Source: Mariprofundus sp. KV (GTDB taxonomy: Bacteria > Pseudomonadota > Zetaproteobacteria > Mariprofundales > Mariprofundaceae). From it: DNA of 64,000 nt. A program made the translations under genes and the position numbers. The notes under the pieces were generated by a model. It worked only from the letters and a program-made list of their open reading frames with translations. It was not told where the DNA came from and did not search any database. Positions 54,274 to 61,526 of this stretch are shown piece by piece (the stretch's first letter is position 1; every line of letters starts with the position of its first letter). The stretch covers positions 103,689 to 167,688 of the forward strand of contig NZ_VWNB01000007.1 in the NCBI RefSeq assembly GCF_013387475.1, in the 5' to 3' direction.

Positions 54274-54828
54274 TTAAGCAACAATAGAGGCTCGAATCTC
54301 TTCAGCTTTTGCCTCACCGCACAGCCGCGCAATCAGGCGCAGGGAGAAGGCCACGGCTGTTCCTGCGCCACGGCTGGTGATGAGAAACTCATCCTCAACC
54401 ACAATCTCATCCACATAGAGCGATGAGGGCTGCAGCGCCTCCATCTCGGCCTGACATGCAGGATAGGAGGTGACCTTTTTGCCTGCCGTAATGCCGTAAG
54501 CGGCCAGTGCAGTCGGTGCAGCACAGATCGCCGCAATGGTTTTTCGTTCTGCATGCATACGTTCAACCACAGCTTTCACATGGACATCATCACGCAACAG
54601 ATGCGCATTGGGCAGGCCACCTGGCAGCACCACCATGTCCCAATCCCGGTTCACCACCTCAGGCAGTGCCGCATCAGCCGCAATGGTAATGTTGGAGCGC
54701 CCCACTACCGCCGCGCCATCCAGACTTGCCGTGCAAACCGCAATCCCGGCCCGTCTGAGCAGATCCACCACCGCGACAAACTCAACCTCTTCAACACCTG
54801 TGGTAAATGGAACCAGTACGTTTATCAT
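54274..54828 (-). CDS. DJ-1/PfpI family protein (YajL-like)
   Basis: The 184-residue product has the family start NVLVPFTTGVEEVEFVAVVD (with the conserved Glu), VVLPGGLPNAHLLRDD, and the nucleophile Cys in IAAICAAPTALAAYGI. An Arg/Gly C-terminal segment (ITSRGAGTAVAFSL) follows. YajL/DJ-1 proteins protect against oxidative stress or glycation; exact chemistry is debated. It lies three bases downstream of the TrpD2-like gene on the same strand. Confidence 0.9.
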   Translation of the reverse strand: MINVLVPFTTGVEEVEFVAVVDLLRRAGIAVCTASLDGAAVVGRSNITIAADAALPEVVNRDWDMVVLPGGLPNAHLLRDDVHVKAVVERMHAERKTIAAICAAPTALAAYGITAGKKVTSYPACQAEMEALQPSSLYVDEIVVEDEFLITSRGAGTAVAFSLRLIARLCGEAKAEEIRASIVA

Positions 54829-54831
54829 AAG

Positions 54832-55776
54832 TTACTCCTCTCTCCAGCTATCGGGAAATCTTCCCGATGATGCCCAGCGCATCGCCTCCAGCATACGTGT
54901 GACGACTACGGCCTCACGCCCCTCCAGTGGTTGATGCAACATGGCGACAGACTCCCTCTGCAGTGCATGCAGATCCATCACCTCTCGCGGATAGGGCTGC
55001 AGCCCGGCCTCTGCAAAGGAGATTTGAGTGATCTGATCGCCCTGCTGATTTACAACCAGCTTCTGGCGATCGGCATAGAGTTCAGGCTCCCCTTCTGCCC
55101 CCATAAAGATCAGCGAGCGCTGTTGCCCGAGCAGGCTGTTGGCACCTGCCATGTAATCGGCATAGGGGGTATGAAAAAAGCCGTTGAGCTGGCCGCTACA
55201 GCGCAGCGGATTCAGCAGCCGCGCCACAGAGTTGGCGAAGGAGCGAACACCAAGCCTTGGCCGCAGGCCATAGATGCGCATCAGATCAGGGCAAAGCTCT
55301 GCCAGATCAGTGTAAACAATGCCGTCAGCTGCCAACAACGTGGCAGCCTCAGCCAGTGACGCAGCTCGCTGCACTCCCGCCTCTCTGAGCACCTGCCATG
55401 CGGTGATGCGCCCATCGATCTCTTCAACGCCATGCACAAACACCGGAATCCCGGCATCACGCGCCTGCAGTGCAGCCGCCAGATAGGCGTGGGCTGCCCT
55501 GCGTTTACCGGCATAACAGGGCAGATCAACCGCCCCTGCCGGTGCAACAGCAGTGCCGAAACCATCGATATGCAGACGTGCTGCCTCAACAAAGCCGGCC
55601 AGCTCATCCGAGCACTCCCCCTTCATACGCTGGGCAATCAGGAAGGCACCGAGCTGCAACTGATCGGCATCCGTTGCCAGAAGCTGGTCAAAAACAAGCC
55701 TTGCCTCCTGCTGAGTGAGGTTCTGTGAGCCGTTTTTTCCGCGTGCCACGCGCGAGATCAGGGGTGAGATATCCAT
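54832..55776 (-). CDS. TrpD2/YbiB-like glycosyltransferase-family protein
   Basis: I start at ATG 55776 (MDISPLISRVARG), giving 314 residues. The protein has the anthranilate phosphoribosyltransferase fold: LTQQEARLVFDQLLATDADQ, LQLGAFLIAQRMKGE, and a C-terminal LGVRSFANSVARLLNPL. The glycine-rich PRPP loop is altered to VDLPCYAGKRRAAH. YbiB proteins with this fold bind DNA instead of making tryptophan. It overlaps no neighbour; the divergent amidotransferase starts 41 bases away. Confidence 0.82.
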   Translation of the reverse strand: MDISPLISRVARGKNGSQNLTQQEARLVFDQLLATDADQLQLGAFLIAQRMKGECSDELAGFVEAARLHIDGFGTAVAPAGAVDLPCYAGKRRAAHAYLAAALQARDAGIPVFVHGVEEIDGRITAWQVLREAGVQRAASLAEAATLLAADGIVYTDLAELCPDLMRIYGLRPRLGVRSFANSVARLLNPLRCSGQLNGFFHTPYADYMAGANSLLGQQRSLIFMGAEGEPELYADRQKLVVNQQGDQITQISFAEAGLQPYPREVMDLHALQRESVAMLHQPLEGREAVVVTRMLEAMRWASSGRFPDSWREE

Positions 55777-55817
55777 GTGCGACTTGTACCACATCACCCA
55801 GTCGCTATGCTAGCAAC

Positions 55818-56510
55818 ATGCACTTTCTCGTGATGCAACATCTCGATATCGAACCGCCCGCCCTGATCGGTGAGGTGATTGCAGCAGCAGGCCACAGCCT
55901 GACCACGATTCACCTCGATCAGGGCGAGCAACTGCCCGCTTCAGTCAGAGCATTTGACGGCTGTATCATCATGGGTGGCCCGCAATCGGCCAATGATCAG
56001 AGCGCATATATCCAGGCTGAACTGGCATGGGTTAAAGAGGCTATTGCAGCAGAGCTACCGATGCTCGGCATCTGCCTCGGTGCCCAGATTATGGCCAGAG
56101 CTGCCGGTGCTGTTATCACCCCATCACCTGCCCGTGAACTGGGCTGGTTTCCGGTTTATCATACCGTTGAAAATGACCCCCTCTTTGCCGCTATGCCCGA
56201 AGGGATGGCGGTATTCCAGTGGCATGGAGAGACCTTCTCACTAACCGATGCCATGACCCTGATCGCCACGCACCCACAGGTGCCGGCACAGGCCTTCCGG
56301 CTGGGCAGAGCCCAGTATGGCCTGCAGTTTCATATTGAGGTGAGCGAAGCAATCATCGAGATGTGGATTGCCCATGGTGAGAGTGAACGTGAAGCCCTCG
56401 GCATTGAAGGCATCAGCCTGCTGCACAGAGAAACATCACTCTATCTCGCCGCCATGCAGCAGTTCTGCAGGGCGATGGTCGGAAACTGGTTAACAGAGAT
56501 TCAACGTTAA
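55818..56510 (+). CDS. Class I glutamine amidotransferase-like protein
   Basis: The 230-residue product (ATG 55818, MHFLVMQHLDIEPP) resembles GMP-synthase amidotransferase domains: MGGPQSANDQ, the nucleophile Cys in LGICLGAQIMARAAGA (about 87-102) and the His/Glu pair in LQFHIEVSE. It lacks a synthase domain. Such stand-alone proteins hydrolyse a gamma-glutamyl bond of an unknown substrate. Confidence 0.88.
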   Translation: MHFLVMQHLDIEPPALIGEVIAAAGHSLTTIHLDQGEQLPASVRAFDGCIIMGGPQSANDQSAYIQAELAWVKEAIAAELPMLGICLGAQIMARAAGAVITPSPARELGWFPVYHTVENDPLFAAMPEGMAVFQWHGETFSLTDAMTLIATHPQVPAQAFRLGRAQYGLQFHIEVSEAIIEMWIAHGESEREALGIEGISLLHRETSLYLAAMQQFCRAMVGNWLTEIQR

Positions 56511-56559
56511 CAGCCAATACGGCCGCCTGTTTTAACCCCTGTGACCACCATCCCACGCT

Positions 56560-56586
56560 TTAAGCTTTGGCTGTTTTCTCCGATAA
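56560..56586 (+). promoter_or_regulatory. Sigma-28 (FliA) type promoter of the PilZ gene
   Basis: TTAAGCTT, eleven bases, TCCGATAA: six of eight match the FliA -35 consensus and seven of eight the -10, with the exact spacing. Transcription would start near 56593, so the gene start is best placed at ATG 56663. The pattern ties this gene to flagellar late-gene control. Confidence 0.65.
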
Positions 56587-56662
56587 TCACATTTTAGGCA
56601 TATATCCTGCTTGCAGGAGAGCGAGTAGAGATCAAATCAGGGAGCGAACACTGCAATCAAGT

Positions 56663-57826
56663 ATGAAACAGACGGCGCAATTTGCCGCCATGGTCAATGC
56701 GCTAAAGGCGATTCTCGGCGACGAGCATCCGCTGGCTATTGCCCAGTTGGCGCGTCATATCTGTCGACAGGAGCCCAGACAACCACTGGATAAAACAGTG
56801 ACCACGCTTCTGCACAACGGTTACAGCATCGCCCAGCTTCTCTCTGCGCTGCTGCAGTGTGAAAGCAGACGCATGAAGAGCCTCTTCTCCGGCCACTCTG
56901 CACTGCCCCTGAAGGTTCAGATTGACGATCTGCGCCAGACCATCCACGCCTTCAATGAGATTCAGGATACCATTATGGAGGTGGGTGAGCAGTACCTGAC
57001 AGAGGCACAGGCACGCAATATTCGCGGTGCGGCGCGCCTTCCTGATAACAGTGAAGATCGCATCTCCGAATATGCCGGTCTGAGCAGAGAAGAGATTGAA
57101 ACAATTCGCCAGCAGGCGATCACAGCAGCGCTGGATGTCTGGTGCAAGAGCCGCAGCATCCGCCTGTTCAACCAGTTCAGAGGCATCCCGATCAACGCCT
57201 CAGCACATCTGCTGGGTAAAGGAAAAGATAAAATCCGCATCTCACTGGATCGCGAGGTGGCCAAGGTGTTTGCCAGCCATCCGGACAAGAACAGGGCATT
57301 TTTGAGCTGCCCCAATGGTGAACAGCAGATCGCCACCTCAATCATCAAATATGAACCGGGCAGTATCACCCTGAAGCTGGAGGATGTATCCCCCTCTTAT
57401 GTTGAAAAACGGCGTAATCTTGGTGTGCAGGTGGCTGATAACATCCGGGTAAAACTCTCCTGCAAAGGCAGAAGCAGGGGCACGGCTCAACTCTATGACC
57501 TCTCGATCAGTGGCTTTGGTTTTATTGTCCAACAGGGCAGCGACACACCGGTGCCCGGTAGTGGTGAGGAGCTCGATTGTGAGTTTATATTAAGCGGCGA
57601 GAGAGTCAGGGCAAGCGGCTGGATACGCTGGCAGCAGAATCATGAGGGCATGTTGCGTCTGGGTATGGAGCTCAAATCGGATCGCGGCCTGCAGCAGATG
57701 CTGCAGCAGGAGATCTTCCGCCTGCAGCGCTCCATTATTGTGGCCATGAATGAGATTGATATCCCCAAAGAACTGCGTGATGCACTACCGTCAACCGGCA
57801 TGCCTTCGCCTCCGGAAGCAACGTAG
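56663..57826 (+). CDS. PilZ-domain protein under apparent FliA control
   Basis: I start at ATG 56663 (MKQTAQFAAMVNALKAIL), as an upstream TTG frame would begin inside the promoter. The 387-residue product has an unassigned helical N-terminal half (about 1-190), a YcgR-like middle and a C-terminal PilZ domain (about 255-345). The second c-di-GMP motif, DLSISGFGF, is intact; the first (EKRRNLGV) lacks the second Arg of RxxxR. It probably senses c-di-GMP or has a derived role in motility. Confidence 0.82.
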   Translation: MKQTAQFAAMVNALKAILGDEHPLAIAQLARHICRQEPRQPLDKTVTTLLHNGYSIAQLLSALLQCESRRMKSLFSGHSALPLKVQIDDLRQTIHAFNEIQDTIMEVGEQYLTEAQARNIRGAARLPDNSEDRISEYAGLSREEIETIRQQAITAALDVWCKSRSIRLFNQFRGIPINASAHLLGKGKDKIRISLDREVAKVFASHPDKNRAFLSCPNGEQQIATSIIKYEPGSITLKLEDVSPSYVEKRRNLGVQVADNIRVKLSCKGRSRGTAQLYDLSISGFGFIVQQGSDTPVPGSGEELDCEFILSGERVRASGWIRWQQNHEGMLRLGMELKSDRGLQQMLQQEIFRLQRSIIVAMNEIDIPKELRDALPSTGMPSPPEAT

Positions 57827-57850
57827 CCCTGCTTTCCCCACTATACTTTT

Positions 57851-57881
57851 AAGGATACTCTGAAAAAGTCAGAGTATCCTT
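57851..57881. repeat. Perfect 13-base inverted repeat with IS-end motif
   Basis: AAGGATACTCTGA (57851-57863), loop AAAAG, TCAGAGTATCCTT (57869-57881). The arm matches the outer end of the IS5-family element at 63876, so this may be two IS ends left back to back. It could also help end the PilZ transcript, but no T run follows. Confidence 0.5.
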
Positions 57882-57904
57882 CATAGCAACTCAATGCTTT
57901 TAAC

Positions 57905-57935
57905 AAAAAAGGGGCTCCCATCGGGAGCCCCTTTT
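57905..57935. terminator. Bidirectional terminator between PilZ and ssb
   Basis: GGGGCTCCC (57911-57919), loop ATC, GGGAGCCCC (57923-57931), flanked by A and T runs. It should serve both the plus-strand PilZ gene and the minus-strand ssb. Confidence 0.9.
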
Positions 57936-57957
57936 GCATGTAACGTATAAATCGATT

Positions 57958-58452
57958 TCAAAACGGGATATCGTCGTCGATAGGGATATCACCGAAGTCC
58001 GGTGCACTGGCAAATGGATCGTTGCCGCGTGGAGCACTGCCACCGCCACCGCCGCCATGCGTCGGGAAACCACCGCCCTGTGAAGGAGCCGCTGGTCGTG
58101 CACTGCCGCCACCTGCCCCGCCACCAACACCACCACCGAGCATCTTCATCTCGTTGGCACGGATCTCTGTAGTGTACTGATCCTGTCCCTCTTTATTGGT
58201 CCATTTGCGGGTCTCGATCTTGCCCTCAATGTAAACGCGGGCACCTTTGGTCAGGTACTGGTTGGCAATTTCACCCAGACGACCCCAGAGCGTGACACGA
58301 TGCCACTCGGTCTTCTCCTGCTGCTCACCATTGCGGTTCTTGAACTTTTCGGTAGTCGCCAGGCGCAGGTTACAGACACAGGTACCATCCTGTGTATAGC
58401 GTGTTTCCGGGTCAGCCCCCAGATTTCCAATCAAAATCGCTTTATTCAGCAT
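57958..58452 (-). CDS. ssb: Single-stranded DNA-binding protein SSB
   Basis: SSB coats single-stranded DNA in replication and repair. The 164-residue product has the OB fold (MLNKAILIGNLGADPETRY, WHRVTLWGRLGEIANQYL, GARVYIEGKIETRKW), a Gly-rich linker, and the acidic tip DDDIPF that docks partner proteins. Length is normal. Confidence 0.97.
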   Translation of the reverse strand: MLNKAILIGNLGADPETRYTQDGTCVCNLRLATTEKFKNRNGEQQEKTEWHRVTLWGRLGEIANQYLTKGARVYIEGKIETRKWTNKEGQDQYTTEIRANEMKMLGGGVGGGAGGGSARPAAPSQGGGFPTHGGGGGGSAPRGNDPFASAPDFGDIPIDDDIPF

Positions 58453-58540
58453 ATTATCCCTCTCTCAAAAAACAGGTGTGTGACACTATGACAGCACCCT
58501 CGAAATGCAATCCTGAAATTTCAACTTGCAACATCGTCAT

Positions 58541-58565
58541 CCTCACTTCCAGAACGGAAGTGAGG
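58541..58565. repeat. Ten-base-pair hairpin upstream of ssb
   Basis: CCTCACTTCC-AGAAC-GGAAGTGAGG, a perfect stem with a five-base loop, no T run. It lies in the 219-base gap between the thioredoxin-like gene and ssb, about 90 bases before the ssb start. It may act in an mRNA leader. The rest of the gap shows nothing. Confidence 0.5.
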
Positions 58566-58671
58566 AGCAACAGTTTACTTCGCACACCGTTGATCGGTAA
58601 GACAGATCAAAACCACGTTTTTTGTGTGCCGACAACTGAGAGATGCAGGAAGCATCTGTTCCGCGCTCAAT

Positions 58672-59223
58672 TTATTTCCACTTAATCGAGCAGCCGATGG
58701 TCGGATGCTGCGGCTGCGGTGCATTCTCATCCGCAACAAGCAGTTCGGCTGCAGCAAGCAGCTCATGACGGGTCACCTGCTCTTCACTCTTCCAGTAGTC
58801 ATCGATGCGACCGTGGTAGTAGAGCCTGCCATCTGCATTAAACATATAGAGATCAGGAGTGCACTGGGCATCAAAGGCACGGGCAGCATCCTGCGTCTCA
58901 TCAGCCAGATAGGGGAAATCGATACCCCACTCAGCGATCTTCTCAGCCATCGCAGGCACGCCGTCAGCCGGATAGTCGGGATGGATATTGGGATTCACTG
59001 CAACGGTATTGATACCCATCTTTTTCAGCGTAGCCGCCAGACGGATCAGGCGTGGCCAGACGGCAATCGCATAGGGGCAGTGGTTACAGGTAAAAGCCAC
59101 CAGCAACCCCTTCTCGCCCAGCTGTGATGCCAGCGAAACATCACTGCCGTCCACATCCTTAAGATTGATCTCCGGCATCTGCCAACCGGAATCCACATGT
59201 ATTGAAGCAACCAGAGCCATCAT
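58672..59223 (-). CDS. Thioredoxin-fold protein (peroxiredoxin-like/redoxin)
   Basis: The 183-residue product has a thioredoxin-like fold with the Cys pair in FTCNHCPYAIAVWPRL (about 48-63), VAVNPNIHPDYPADG, ARAFDAQCTPDLYMF and the C-terminal QHPTIGCSIKWK. It belongs to the redoxin group of unknown substrate that is not coupled to membrane anchors. No signal peptide, so it is cytoplasmic. It is probably a thiol reductase or peroxidase. Confidence 0.85.
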   Translation of the reverse strand: MMALVASIHVDSGWQMPEINLKDVDGSDVSLASQLGEKGLLVAFTCNHCPYAIAVWPRLIRLAATLKKMGINTVAVNPNIHPDYPADGVPAMAEKIAEWGIDFPYLADETQDAARAFDAQCTPDLYMFNADGRLYYHGRIDDYWKSEEQVTRHELLAAAELLVADENAPQPQHPTIGCSIKWK

Positions 59224-59245
59224 TCACCTCTTCATATATAAGTTT

Positions 59246-59355
59246 AAAGGCAAAAGCGTGATTTTGCCTTTACGCACAGAATCAGGCACATACCGTGCAT
59301 GATTCTGGCAGGTTGTCCACGCCTGCCCGGATACGCCGACCTCTTCAGAGTATCC
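59246..59355. repeat. Run of four inverted repeats between SirB and thioredoxin genes
   Basis: Four stems follow each other: AAAGGCAAAA/TTTTGCCTTT (59246-59271); CAGAATCA-G-GCAC with its partner (59277-59307, one internal mismatch); GGCAGG/CCTGCC (59307-59327); and GGATAC/GTATCC (59329-59355). The last ends in TTCAGAGTATCC, the same 12 bases as the IS5-family end at 63878. The first could terminate the minus-strand sirB transcript. The cluster as a whole is unexplained. Confidence 0.55.
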
Positions 59356-59370
59356 GTTACCTGCTTTCAG

Positions 59371-59745
59371 TTAAAACGGTACTGCTACCATACCGCGTGC
59401 CAGCAGCATCAGGTAGGCAAAGGTGGCAACAGCGGCAATAAAACAGCCCCTCTTGACCACTCTGCCACGCCCATACTTCAACGCCACGGCACCAAGCACA
59501 ATATACAATAGCAGCCCGCCAATCTTGGCTGCCAGCCAGTGTGAATCAAGTGGCGAAATATCGAGCAGAAATGCCATGATAATACCGGCGGCAAGCAGCA
59601 GCGAATCAACACTGTCAGGCAGCGTACGGCGTAAAAAGCGGCTCTTCAGCGGTCTGCCGACCCACATCATCACGCCACGCCAGAGAAAGAGTGAGATCGA
59701 GATCACTGCGCAGCCGGCATGAATTGGAAAAAGTATAGAGATCAA
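59371..59745 (-). CDS. SirB-family membrane protein
   Basis: The 124-residue product (TTG start at 59745, MISILFPIHAGCAVISISLF) has four hydrophobic segments and resembles SirB: LRRTLPDSVDSLLLAAGIIM and AAKIGGLLLYIVLGAVALKY. The molecular role of the family is not settled. The start is supported by GGGG upstream; no ATG is available early. Confidence 0.8.
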   Translation of the reverse strand: MISILFPIHAGCAVISISLFLWRGVMMWVGRPLKSRFLRRTLPDSVDSLLLAAGIIMAFLLDISPLDSHWLAAKIGGLLLYIVLGAVALKYGRGRVVKRGCFIAAVATFAYLMLLARGMVAVPF

Positions 59746-59870
59746 ATCTGCCCCGTTTTATCGGTGTAATTATTCCGCCTTAAAGCATCTTGCGGATTGA
59801 AGGTGCTGCACTATATTACATCCTTGCCGGCATTTCAGCCGGTTTAATCGAATTTCTGGGAGGAATTATT

Positions 59871-60767
59871 ATGAAGCACATTGCTATCGCAATGGCAGTC
59901 AGTGCCCTTTTGGCTGCACCAGCGTTTGCTGGAGATCACGGTGGGCACGGAAACAAACATGGCGCAGCAGATGCCGCAGCACACGGCCCTGTTGCCGATA
60001 AAGTGATTGCCGCACAGCGCAAAGCACTTGCCAAGAGCACCAAAGGCGCAGGTTTCGGCCCGCAGTCCCCACGTGACATCGACAGCGCCGCAGGCAACAA
60101 CAACCGCATCTTCAGTGAGGCACCAGCCTCTACAACGATGAACCTCTGCAACATCCATTTCCACAAAAATGCTGAGCATAAAGGTGGTGAGTTCACGATC
60201 TACGCTGGCAATGGCGATGGTCATGGTTACCAGAGCGGTTACCGTTACGACACTGCCAAGCTGAGCGCAGCTGAGCTGGCTCCAACCAAGCATGAGATCT
60301 GCCCGAGTGCACACGGTTCACTCTCTCCAGGCGATACCATCGAGGTTCACTACGTTCACTCTACTGCTCAGATCAAACCGGGCCCAACACTGGGTTCCTG
60401 CCTGAGCGAGTCTATTGGTAACCCGCAGCTGCGCGTTGAGACTCAGGTATATGTTCTGGTTAACGACAAACATGCTGCAAACTTCAAGGATCTGGCTGCA
60501 CACAAGAAAGTTAACGGTCTGCACCAGCCAACCGGCATCCCATCCAACACCGGTACACCTGTTCAGTACGAAGGCTCTACCACCGGTCCTGGCTACAACG
60601 AGAAAGGTTCTCCGTATCAGGTATCATGGAGTGTTCGTCCACAGGTTGCCAAAGTTAACATCGACTCTGTTGGCAAGTGGTGCAAAGGCAACACCTTCAA
60701 CGAAGATCACGCACACGGTGTTCGCAACCTCGTGCAGAACAAAAATCTTCTCTCTACCATCGACTAA
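59871..60767 (+). CDS. Delta-class carbonic anhydrase, periplasmic
   Basis: I start at ATG 59871 (MKHIAIAMAVSALLAAPAFA), preceded by GGGAGGAATTATT, giving 298 residues with a Sec signal peptide. The mature protein has a His-rich start, then the delta-carbonic anhydrase pattern: FGPQSPRDID, MNLCNIHFHKNAEHKGGEF (about 112-130), YAGNGDGHG. It should interconvert CO2 and bicarbonate in the periplasm, useful to an autotroph. It has a strong terminator and stands alone. Confidence 0.8.
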   Translation: MKHIAIAMAVSALLAAPAFAGDHGGHGNKHGAADAAAHGPVADKVIAAQRKALAKSTKGAGFGPQSPRDIDSAAGNNNRIFSEAPASTTMNLCNIHFHKNAEHKGGEFTIYAGNGDGHGYQSGYRYDTAKLSAAELAPTKHEICPSAHGSLSPGDTIEVHYVHSTAQIKPGPTLGSCLSESIGNPQLRVETQVYVLVNDKHAANFKDLAAHKKVNGLHQPTGIPSNTGTPVQYEGSTTGPGYNEKGSPYQVSWSVRPQVAKVNIDSVGKWCKGNTFNEDHAHGVRNLVQNKNLLSTID

Positions 60768-60800
60768 TCAGCCCAACAGCTGCTTAGTTTAGCTAAGATC

Positions 60801-60834
60801 AAAGCCGTCTCCGCAAGGAGGCGGCTTTTTTCGC
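60801..60834 (+). terminator. Terminator of the delta carbonic anhydrase gene
   Basis: AAAGCCGTCTCC, loop GCAA, GGAGGCGGCTTT (60817-60828) then T's: a twelve-pair stem with one wobble and a GNRA loop. Confidence 0.9.
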
Positions 60835-60892
60835 TCAATTAGAACAAAACAAACCATTTTATTTCTGCTATGATCCCCATGTAGGAGTGAGC

Positions 60893-61027
60893 ATGCTGCA
60901 ACGGATGACACCTAACAACCCATGCATAAGTCGCGACGTACTTGCGCAGGCTTCCGGATTTTCTGCCAATCGCAAATCCATCGGTCACAACACTCTCTTC
61001 AGCTCAACGCTTTATGATGATCTCTAA
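60893..61027 (+). CDS. Candidate 44-residue ORF leading into the GTPase gene
   Basis: ATG at 60893 is preceded by TAGGAG at good spacing and by a TATGAT -10-like element (60869). The 44-residue frame, starting MLQRMTPNNPCISRDVLAQA, ends at 61027 after the GTPase start (61014), in a different frame. The GTPase itself has no clear ribosome site, so this ORF may supply translation by coupling or act as a leader. No family is recognised; chance cannot be ruled out. Confidence 0.45.
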   Translation: MLQRMTPNNPCISRDVLAQASGFSANRKSIGHNTLFSSTLYDDL

Positions 61028-61526
61028 AAAAGTATGCATGCTCGGCTCATTCGCGGTTGGCAAAACCAGTTTGATCCGCCGTTTTATCGTCAGCATCTTC
61101 GAGGAGAAGTATCAGACCAGCGTTGGCGTTAAAGTCGATAAAAAGCAGATCACCATTGATGACAAACAACTGAACATGATGCTCTGGGATCTGGCTGGCG
61201 AGGATGCCTTCAACACCCTGCAGCAGAATTTCCTGCGCGGCAGCTCCGGTTTTATTCTCGTTGCCGATGGCACACGTCAAAGTTCGCTTGAAAAGTCACT
61301 TGAGCTCTATCAACGCATACGCCCCGACTACCCTGAGGCTGCATTTGTTCTGGTCTTGAATAAGGTGGATCTCCAGGAGAGCTGGCAGGTTTCAGATGAA
61401 CAGCTGCGGGCACTGCGAGCCGATGGCTGGCAGATATTCCTCACCAGTGCCAAAACCGGTGAGCAGGTCGAGTTATTATTCGAGCAGCTGGGGCGTCTGA
61501 TGCTTCATCAGGAGATTGCAACGTGA
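61014..61526 (+). CDS. Rab/Ras-like small GTPase
   Basis: The roughly 170-residue product (ATG at 61014 or 61017) has a bacterial Rab-like GTPase core: P-loop LGSFAVGKTS (about 9-18), switch I TSVGVKV, G3 WDLAGEDAF, G4 LNKVDL, G5 TSAKTGE. Where Ras/Rab proteins have DTAGQ, this has DLAGE, so the catalytic Gln is replaced and hydrolysis may need a partner. It overlaps the HD-GYP gene by four bases, so the two are very likely co-translated. Confidence 0.85.
   Translation: MMISKKVCMLGSFAVGKTSLIRRFIVSIFEEKYQTSVGVKVDKKQITIDDKQLNMMLWDLAGEDAFNTLQQNFLRGSSGFILVADGTRQSSLEKSLELYQRIRPDYPEAAFVLVLNKVDLQESWQVSDEQLRALRADGWQIFLTSAKTGEQVELLFEQLGRLMLHQEIAT

Noticed and set aside
56567..56662. Upstream TTG start for the PilZ gene
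   Set aside because: It would begin within the sigma-28-type promoter and lacks a ribosome site.
59745..59785. Sigma-28-like promoter (ACCGATAA) for sirB
   Set aside because: Spacing to the -35 is ten and the start site would fall on or past the ribosome site of the TTG start, so function is doubtful.
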